DNA from: Paracraurococcus ruber | GTDB taxonomy: Bacteria; Pseudomonadota; Alphaproteobacteria; Acetobacterales; Acetobacteraceae | Assembly (NCBI RefSeq): GCF_004353985.1 | Contig: NZ_SMOA01000004.1 | Coordinates: 31,855 to 95,854 of the forward strand | Length of the DNA stretch: 64,000 nt | Direction of reading: 5' to 3' | Shown: positions 58,819-64,000 of the stretch, piece after piece | Layout of the letters: every line of letters starts with the position of its first letter | How positions within the stretch are numbered: position 1 is the stretch's first letter | Translations under genes and position numbers: made by a program | Notes under the pieces: model-generated | What the model was told of the DNA's origin: nothing | The model's input: the letters and a program-made list of their open reading frames with translations, nothing else | The model's database searches: none

Positions 58819-58832
58819 TTCGACTTGTCGAA
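58819..58832. promoter_or_regulatory. TTCGAC-TT-GTCGAA dyad before shc
   Basis: Perfect 6-bp inverted repeat with 2-base spacer, followed by AATATA, 20 bases before the preferred shc ATG. It lies in the most AT-rich part of the local sequence (58685-58840), which looks like a promoter region. If shc starts further upstream this would be coding. Confidence 0.35.
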
Positions 58833-58851
58833 TATACAGGACCTGGCCGCA

Positions 58852-60891
58852 ATGGCGGCGCGTCCGGACCTCACGCTGATGGCGCCGGCGGGGCCGCAGG
58901 GGCAGGGAGGTCTGGAGGCCGCGATCGGCCGCGCCACCGACCACCTGCTGCGGCGCCAGCAGGCCGACGGCCACTGGGTGTTCGAGCTGGAGGCGGATGC
59001 CACCATCCCCGCCGAATACCTGATGCTGTGCCGCTTCTTCGGGAAGCGCGACCCGGCGCGTGAGATGCGGATCGGCCGCTACCTTCGCCGGATCCAGGCG
59101 CAGGAGGCGGCGACGGCCGGCGGCGGCTGGCCGCTCTTCCATGGCGGGCCGCTCGACATCTCCTGCTCGGTGAAGGCGTATTTCGCCCTGCGGCTGGTGG
59201 GCGACGCGCCGGGCGCGCCGCACATGCTGCGCGCCCGCGACGCCATCCTGCGGGCCGGCGGGGCGGAGAAGTCGAACGTCTTCACCCGCGCGACCCTGGC
59301 GCTGTTCGGCCATGTGCCCTGGCACGCCGTGCCGGTCATGCCGCCCGAGATCTGCCTGCTGCCGCGCTGGTTCCCCTTCCACCTGTCGAAGGTCAGTTAC
59401 TGGGCGCGCACCGTGCTGGTGCCGCTGACGGTGGTGATGGCCCGCCGGCCGCAGCCCCTGGCCGAGACCGGCGTGACCCTGGACGAGCTGTTCGTCACCC
59501 CGCCCGGGCAGGTGCGCCGCTGGCCCGGCGGCGCGCATGCCGCCGAGCCCTGGCGGACCCTGTTCGGCGCGCTGGACCGCGTGCTGCAGCGGACCCAGCA
59601 TCTGTTCCCCGCCGCCAGCCGCGCCCGCGCCGAAGCCAAGGCCGAGGCCTTCGTGACCGAGCGGCTGAACGGCGAGGACGGGCTGGGGGCGATCTATCCG
59701 GCCATGGCCAACGCCATCTGGATGTATCACTGCCTGGGCGTGCCGGCGGACGACCCGCGCGTCGTCACCGCCTGGGCGGCGGTGGAGAAGCTGGTGATGG
59801 ACCGGCCGGCCGAGGACACGCCGCGGGGCGAGCGCCCGGCGGAGACCTATGTGCAGCCCTGCCTGTCCCCCATCTGGGACACCGCCCTGGTGGCGCATGC
59901 CCTGCTGGAAACCGGCGATCCGCGGGCCGAGGCGGCGGTGACCCGCGGCCTGTCCTGGCTGCTCGACCGGCAGGTGACGGATGTGGTTGGCGACTGGGCC
60001 GAGCAGCGGCCGGGCCTGCCGCCCGGCGGCTGGGCCTTCCAATATGCCAACCCGCACTACCCGGACGTGGACGACACGGCGGTGGTGGTGCTGGCGCTCG
60101 ACCGGGCGCGGAAGCAGCTGGGCGATGCCGGGCCGGGCATGGCGCGGGCCATCGCCCGGGCGACCGACTGGGTGGTGGGCATGCAGTCGAAGGGCGGCGG
60201 CTGGGGCGCCTTCGATGCCGACAACACGCATCACCACCTGAACTCCATCCCCTTCGCCGACCACGGCGCGCTGCTCGACCCGCCAACCGCCGACGTCTCC
60301 GGTCGCTGCCTGGCGATGCTGGCGCAACTCGGCCATGGGATGGACCATGCGCCGACCCGGCAGGCGGTGGACTACCTGCTGGCGGAGCAGGAGCCGGACG
60401 GGTCCTGGTACGGCCGCTGGGGCGTGAACTACGTCTACGGCACCTGGTCGGCCGTCACCGCGCTGAACGCCGCCGGCCTGCCGCCCGACCACCCGGCGAT
60501 GCGCCGCGCGGTGGCCTGGCTGAAGGCCCGGCAGAACGAGGATGGCGGCTGGGGCGAGGACGGCTTCACCTATCCGCGGCGTGGCGGCACCCGGGCCGAT
60601 ACCGACGTGGTCATGGGCCCGAGCAGCGCCAGCCAGACCGCCTGGGCCCTGCTGGCGCTGATGGCCTGCGGCGCGGTGGACGACGCGGCGACCGAGCGCG
60701 GCGCCCGCTGGCTGCTGGCACGGCAGCAGGCCGACGGGTCCTGGCCGGAGGAGGACTACACCGGCACCGGCTTCCCGCGCGTCTTCTACCTGCGCTACCA
60801 CGGCTATGCGCAGCTCTTCCCGCTCTGGGCGCTGGCGCGGCTGCGGACGCTGAAGCGGGGCAATTCCCGGCACGTCCCGCACGGGCTCTGA
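58852..60891 (+). CDS. shc: Squalene-hopene cyclase
   Basis: 679 residues from the ATG at 58852 (MAARPDLTLMAPAG). It turns squalene into hopene and diplopterol at the membrane. The protonating DXDD motif is present as DVDD (residues 405-408, in HYPDVDDTAVVVLA). QW repeats are spread through both barrels, for example RRQQADGHWVFELEA, ARQNEDGGWGEDGF and ARQQADGSWPEEDYTGTGFP; GWAFQY, GGGWGAFDADN and WYGRWGVNYVYGT are active-site or core segments. Starts at GTG 58714 and ATG 58765 are in frame and would add 46 or 29 residues, but that stretch is AT-rich and promoter-like, so I prefer the later one. Located between hpnB and hpnG. Confidence 0.95.
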   Translation: MAARPDLTLMAPAGPQGQGGLEAAIGRATDHLLRRQQADGHWVFELEADATIPAEYLMLCRFFGKRDPAREMRIGRYLRRIQAQEAATAGGGWPLFHGGPLDISCSVKAYFALRLVGDAPGAPHMLRARDAILRAGGAEKSNVFTRATLALFGHVPWHAVPVMPPEICLLPRWFPFHLSKVSYWARTVLVPLTVVMARRPQPLAETGVTLDELFVTPPGQVRRWPGGAHAAEPWRTLFGALDRVLQRTQHLFPAASRARAEAKAEAFVTERLNGEDGLGAIYPAMANAIWMYHCLGVPADDPRVVTAWAAVEKLVMDRPAEDTPRGERPAETYVQPCLSPIWDTALVAHALLETGDPRAEAAVTRGLSWLLDRQVTDVVGDWAEQRPGLPPGGWAFQYANPHYPDVDDTAVVVLALDRARKQLGDAGPGMARAIARATDWVVGMQSKGGGWGAFDADNTHHHLNSIPFADHGALLDPPTADVSGRCLAMLAQLGHGMDHAPTRQAVDYLLAEQEPDGSWYGRWGVNYVYGTWSAVTALNAAGLPPDHPAMRRAVAWLKARQNEDGGWGEDGFTYPRRGGTRADTDVVMGPSSASQTAWALLALMACGAVDDAATERGARWLLARQQADGSWPEEDYTGTGFPRVFYLRYHGYAQLFPLWALARLRTLKRGNSRHVPHGL

Positions 60892-60998
60892 CGCCGCAGG
60901 GCCTGGCGCCACGGGGCCCTGGCGCCGGCCCGGGGCGGATGGGGCCGGTCGTTGGTGGTGTCCGCGTGGCCGGGCCCGGGCGATCAGGCCCGCGCCGC

Positions 60999-61046
60999 TG
61001 GCGCGATGCCCGGGTGGCGCGACGCCCAATTGGCGCGATGCCCGGG
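60999..61046. repeat. Three 16-bp tandem repeats
   Basis: TGGCGCGATGCCCGGG, TGGCGCGACGCCCAAT and TGGCGCGATGCCCGGG stand end to end; the outer two are identical and the middle differs at four bases. They are non-coding, between shc and hpnG. Confidence 0.7.
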
Positions 61047-61176
61047 CACCAGCCGCCGCGGCGATCGCGGCGCCTGGCCCGGGTTGAGCCATCCGGGTTC
61101 GGTGAAACCCCGGGCAGCGGTTAACGGAATATGGCGGGATTGTGGAATTCCGGCTGCATCCGCGGCGGCCGCAGTC

Positions 61177-61182
61177 TATACT
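61177..61182 (+). promoter_or_regulatory. Candidate -10 box for hpnG
   Basis: TATACT, a good -10 match, 37 bases before the hpnG ATG. A clear -35 is missing at the proper distance (CTGCAT lies 17 bases upstream). Weak evidence. Confidence 0.25.
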
Positions 61183-61219
61183 GCACCGCAGCAAGTCCGG
61201 CGGAGGTCCCCCCCTAGCC

Positions 61220-61876
61220 ATGCCCCTCTCCTCGATCCTTGCCGTCGTCGGCATGCGGTCCGAGGCGGCGCTGTTGCCGCAGGAGATGCCCGTCATCGTC
61301 AGCGGCGGCGACCCTGCCCGGCTGCGCGACCTGCTGCGGCAGGCGCCGCCGGGACTGACCGGCGTGCTCAGCTTCGGCATCGCCGGCGGGCTCGACCCCT
61401 CGCTCGGCTGCGGCGACTTGGTGGTGGCGACCAAGGTGCGTGGCGCCGGCGGCGCCTGGTCGGCGGACCTCGGCTGGTCCGCCCAGCTGGCGCGGCGCTG
61501 CGGTGCCCGGCTGGGGATGGTGGCCGGCGCCCCCGCGGTGGTGGGCGAGCCCGCCCGCAAGCGGGCCCTGCGCGCCGCGACCGGCGCGCTGGTGGTGGAC
61601 CTGGAGACCGAGGCGGCCGCCGCCTTCGCGGCGTCCCGCGGGATGCCCTTCGCGGCGCTGCGGGCCGTGGCCGACACGGCGGAGGAGGTGCTGCCGCGCG
61701 CCGCCGCCGTCGGCCTGACGCCGGATGGACGGCCGGCGGCGGGACGCGTGGCGCTGGCCCTGCTGCGGCAGCCGCGCGAACTGGGCGCGCTGCTGACCGT
61801 GGCCAAGCGCAGCCGCGTGGCCCTGCAGGCGCTGGGCGGCGCGCAGGACGCGCTGCGGCAGGCCTGCACGGCCTAA
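61220..61876 (+). CDS. hpnG: Hopanoid-associated phosphorylase/nucleosidase HpnG
   Basis: 218 residues. PNP/UDP phosphorylase fold: LAVVGMRSEAALLPQEMPVI at the start, GVLSFGIAGGLDPSLGCGDL (the Gly-rich phosphate and purine region), LVVDLETEAAAAFAASRGMP and LRAVADTAEEVLP. HpnG releases adenine from adenosylhopane to give ribosylhopane. MPLSSILAVVG was chosen; the frame is open 26 codons upstream. GGCGGAGG is 14 bases before the ATG, a little far. Its presence means the strain should make extended (C35) hopanoids; the radical SAM HpnH is not in the window. Confidence 0.88.
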   Translation: MPLSSILAVVGMRSEAALLPQEMPVIVSGGDPARLRDLLRQAPPGLTGVLSFGIAGGLDPSLGCGDLVVATKVRGAGGAWSADLGWSAQLARRCGARLGMVAGAPAVVGEPARKRALRAATGALVVDLETEAAAAFAASRGMPFAALRAVADTAEEVLPRAAAVGLTPDGRPAAGRVALALLRQPRELGALLTVAKRSRVALQALGGAQDALRQACTA

Positions 61877-61891
61877 GGGCCGCGGTTGCCT

Positions 61892-61912
61892 GGGAAGGGC
61901 TCTGCCCCTCCC
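61892..61912. repeat. GC hairpin after hpnG
   Basis: GGGAAGGGC-TCT-GCCCCTCCC, 8 of 9 pairs, 15 bases after the hpnG stop. It ends the hopanoid unit and belongs to the recurring hairpin form. AAGGGCCCTT, a 10-base palindrome, follows at 61936-61945. Confidence 0.5.
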
Positions 61913-62046
61913 GAGACCCCTCCCAGCAAGTGCCGAAGGGCCCTTAGATCCCTCTCAGTCCACGAAGCCGGGGGTCCGGTGGGTCGGTTCGATCCCCGGC
62001 GCCGGGGATGCGGGGGAGGCAGCGTCGTCCCGGCGACGGCGCAGCG

Positions 62047-62940
62047 TCACCCGCACGCCTCCAGCAGCCATTCCCGGAAGGCCGCGACCTTCGGCACCTG
62101 CCGCTGCGCCCGTCGGTAGCCGAGATGGTGCAGCACGCGCTCCACCGCCCGGAACCGCCCGCCGCCCAATTCCGCCAGCCCGCCGCTGGTCAGTTCCGCT
62201 GCCGCCAGCCGCGTGCTCTCCAGCGCCACGCCGATGCCCTGCGCCGCCGCGGCGATCGCCATGGCCGCGCGGTCGAAGGACGGCCGCGCGCCGGCGGGCG
62301 CCGCCGCCAGCCCGTTCAGCGCCAGCCAGTCCTCCCACCGCACCGGGCTGAGCACCGATTCGATCAGCCGCAGCCCCGCCGGCAGCGCCGGCCCCGACAG
62401 GTCCAGCCCCGCCGCCAGCGCCGGCGCGACCAGGGGCACGACCCGCTCGATCCCCAGCGGCTCCACCGCCATCCCCGGCTGCGCGGGCGCGGCGCCATAG
62501 GCGATGAGGAGGTCGATCTCCGGCTGCCGCGCCAGGTCCACCGGGGCGGCGCTGGCGGTGACCCGGATGGCGAGGCCGGGATGCCGCGCCAGGAAGCCGG
62601 GCAGCCGCGGCCCGAGCCAGTTGGCCGCGAAGGACGGGACGCAATGCACCGCCAGCGCCTCCGCCTCGGGCGCCGGCCGCAGCGCGGTGCAAGCGGCGGC
62701 GATCTCGTCCAGCGCCGGCGTCAGCCGGGCGAGCAGCGCCCGCCCCTCCGCCGTCGGCTCCACCCCCTGCCCGCTGCGGCGGTGGAACAGCCGCCGGCCC
62801 GCCCAATCCTCCAGCGCCCGCACCTGGTGGCTGACCGCCGAGGCGCTGAGGTTCAGCTCCGCCCCGGCCAGGGCGAAGCTCTCATGCCGCGCCGCCGCCT
62901 CGAAGGCGCGGAGGGCGGAGAAGGCGGGCAGGCGGCGCAT
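62047..62940 (-). CDS. LysR-family transcriptional regulator (GcvA-like)
   Basis: 297 residues. The winged helix-turn-helix at residues 1-65 reads MRRLPAFSALRAFEAAARHE, SFALAGAELNLSASAVSHQV and RALEDWAGRRLFHRR, close to GcvA. The effector domain shows AVHCVPSFAANWLGPRLPGF and IDLLIAYGAAP. It is divergent from a class II aldolase gene, 105 bases apart, with a T-N11-A dyad between them, so the aldolase is its likely target. The start MRRLPAF fits the family; the frame opens 10 codons earlier. Confidence 0.93.
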   Translation of the reverse strand: MRRLPAFSALRAFEAAARHESFALAGAELNLSASAVSHQVRALEDWAGRRLFHRRSGQGVEPTAEGRALLARLTPALDEIAAACTALRPAPEAEALAVHCVPSFAANWLGPRLPGFLARHPGLAIRVTASAAPVDLARQPEIDLLIAYGAAPAQPGMAVEPLGIERVVPLVAPALAAGLDLSGPALPAGLRLIESVLSPVRWEDWLALNGLAAAPAGARPSFDRAAMAIAAAAQGIGVALESTRLAAAELTSGGLAELGGGRFRAVERVLHHLGYRRAQRQVPKVAAFREWLLEACG

Positions 62941-62950
62941 CGGCGACCCA

Positions 62951-62963
62951 TGAATCGGATTCA
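62951..62963. promoter_or_regulatory. LysR box: TGAATC-G-GATTCA
   Basis: A perfect 6-bp dyad with one central base that also fits T-N11-A exactly, the general LysR-type recognition form. It lies 10 bases before the LysR start and 82 before the aldolase start. Binding by the adjacent regulator is inferred from position and form. Confidence 0.55.
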
Positions 62964-63045
62964 GCACCACCTGAACACGCCGCGTTTGTCAACGCTCGGG
63001 CGCCGGGGCATGACAGGCGCGCCGAGGGTAGGAGAGGAACGAGCC

Positions 63046-63867
63046 ATGCTCGACAGCGTCCAGGGGCGGAACCGCGTCTCGATCTACCAGCCGGAGCAGG
63101 ACGGGCTGATCTTCCCGGAAATCCCGAATTTCGCGTCCTTCGCCGAGGAGCGGGCGTACCGCAAGCAGCACCTGGTCGCCGCCACGCGGGCCTTCGGGAT
63201 GCATGGCTTCGACTACGGCTTCGCCGGGCACCTCACGGTCCGCGACCCGGAGCATCCGGACCTCTACTGGACCAACCCGATGTGCGTGCACTTCTCCCAG
63301 GTCAGGATGTCGAACCTGATCCTGGCCGACCATGACGGCCGGGTGGTCGAGGGGAAATACGCCATCAACCGCGCCGGCTTCGTGCTGCACGCGGCCGTGC
63401 ACCAGGAATACCCGGACATCGTGGCGATGTGCCACGCGCACACCACCTACGGCACTGCCTGGTGCGCGACCGGCCGGCCGCTCGACATGATCAGCCAGGA
63501 TGCCGCCGCCTTCTACAACAACCACGCGGTCGTCGGCGCCTCGGCCGGCGCCGTCGCGGTGGAGCGCGAGAGCGGCTGGTCGGTGGCGAAGGAGATCGGC
63601 CGGGTCCGCGGCGTGCTGCACCAGAACCACGGCCTGCTGACCTGCAGCAGGCATAGCATCGACGACGCCGCCTTCTGGTTCATCGCGCTGGAGCGCGCCT
63701 GCCAGCAGCAGCTGATGGTCGAGGCGACGGGCATCAAGCCGCAGCTCCTCTCGGCCAAGACGGCGCAGTACAGCCAGGACCATGTCGGCAACGACTTCAT
63801 CGGCTGGCTGCATTTCCAGACGCTCTACAACCAGATCGCCGCGACGCAGCCGGACATGTTCGACTGA
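63046..63867 (+). CDS. Class II aldolase/adducin-family protein
   Basis: 273 residues. The fold is that of fuculose-phosphate aldolase: AATRAFGMHGFDYGFAGHLT, then VDPEHPDLYWTNP-like text (VRDPEHPDLYWTNPMCVHFS), MCHAHTTYGTAWCATGRPLD with the zinc-binding His pair, and VLHQNHGLLTCSRHSIDDAA with the third His. It may cleave a sugar phosphate or decarboxylate a related acid; several members of this branch are of unknown function. AGGAGAGGAA precedes the ATG. It is divergent from the LysR gene. Confidence 0.92.
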   Translation: MLDSVQGRNRVSIYQPEQDGLIFPEIPNFASFAEERAYRKQHLVAATRAFGMHGFDYGFAGHLTVRDPEHPDLYWTNPMCVHFSQVRMSNLILADHDGRVVEGKYAINRAGFVLHAAVHQEYPDIVAMCHAHTTYGTAWCATGRPLDMISQDAAAFYNNHAVVGASAGAVAVERESGWSVAKEIGRVRGVLHQNHGLLTCSRHSIDDAAFWFIALERACQQQLMVEATGIKPQLLSAKTAQYSQDHVGNDFIGWLHFQTLYNQIAATQPDMFD

Positions 63868-63878
63868 GGATCGGCCGC

Positions 63879-63910
63879 GCCGCGGCGTCGCGGGGGACGC
63901 GCGCCGCGGC
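63879..63910 (+). terminator. Hairpin after the aldolase gene
   Basis: GCCGCGGCG pairs with CGCCGCGGC over 9 bp with a 14-base loop, 12 bases after the stop codon. No T run. The remaining 90 bases to the window edge show no gene. Confidence 0.4.
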
Positions 63911-64000
63911 CGGTGGGGCTGCAGGGCTGGCCGGTGGCGTCGGCCGGCGGGGCGCTGCAAGCGCTGCGCGCGATGCCCGGGCGGGGCGCGCCGGCCAGGG

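Larger units (their letters stand above)
60892..61219. other. 328-base region between shc and hpnG
   Basis: No gene. It holds a 16-bp tandem triplet (60999-61046) and, nearer hpnG, the lowest-GC part (GGTTAACGGAATATGG) and a TATACT at 61177-61182. It suggests hpnG can be transcribed on its own. Confidence 0.45.

Noticed and set aside
60999..61046. CRISPR-like array
   Set aside because: The repeats are contiguous with no spacers and only three units.
58771..61869. 1032-codon minus-strand frame antisense to shc and hpnG
   Set aside because: Low-complexity His/Arg/Gly text; the cyclase motifs are on the plus strand.
61975..62010. Possible tRNA because of GGTTCGATCCCC
   Set aside because: The bases on either side do not form a 5-bp T stem, and no anticodon or acceptor arm can be drawn. 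The same holds near 40860.

Overview
The window is very GC-rich and densely coding. The gene set suggests an alphaproteobacterium of the Acetobacteraceae (Roseomonas-like): a hopanoid operon, a fused GNAT/NUDIX protein, Bug-type tricarboxylate binding proteins, many CaiB-type CoA transferases and fumarylacetoacetate-hydrolase-family enzymes, and GC-rich palindromic intergenic elements. The assignment rests on gene content and base composition only. No rRNA, tRNA, CRISPR array, integrase or complete insertion sequence was seen. Because of the base composition, very long open frames lie antisense to most real genes; these were discarded.

Layout. 1-8.5 kb is housekeeping: a GNAT-NUDIX fusion cut by the left edge, a small exported protein, argJ, a periplasmic parvulin, secA, an RluA-type pseudouridine synthase and a small exported Cys-containing protein. 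8.5-16.4 kb, minus strand, is a cell-envelope operon: a bacterial alpha-2-macroglobulin with an intact CLEQ thioester, pbpC, and a YaiI/YqxD protein overlapping pbpC by 4 bases. 16.7-21 kb is a two-gene RND efflux operon (adaptor and inner-membrane pump) closed by a perfect 12-bp hairpin. 21-24.5 kb holds a small cupin, a DHA2-type MFS pump and a zinc-free quinone oxidoreductase.

24.6-42 kb is catabolic: a CoA transferase, an M20 N-carbamoyl-amino-acid/allantoate hydrolase, a TTC38-type TPR protein, a class I aminotransferase, two FAA-hydrolase-family proteins, an SMP-30 lactonase, hydantoinase B and A subunits overlapping by 1 base, a peptide-type and a TctC-type solute-binding protein; a GT39-like membrane glycosyltransferase sits among them. 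Together these suggest salvage of carbamoyl/hydantoin-type and carboxylic-acid substrates, but no single pathway is proven. 42-48.7 kb contains a PEP-CTERM protein, a GMC oxidoreductase, a lone miniature tail-collar protein between strong hairpins, SelO, a lipoprotein and an MlaC-family protein. 48.8-53.8 kb is an acyl-CoA module (CaiB, SDR, DUF35, SCP2-type thiolase, with a divergent acyl-CoA dehydrogenase).

53.8-61.9 kb carries a small membrane protein, an MFS carrier, a truncated haemoglobin, then hpnA-hpnB-shc-hpnG of hopanoid synthesis. The window ends with a divergent LysR regulator / class II aldolase pair that has a near-ideal LysR box between them.

The most unusual features are non-coding: a 101-bp repeat present twice at 85% identity, a recurring GGGGGC...GCCCCC hairpin between genes, and an apparent in-frame insertion in hpnB bounded by a 10-bp inverted repeat.
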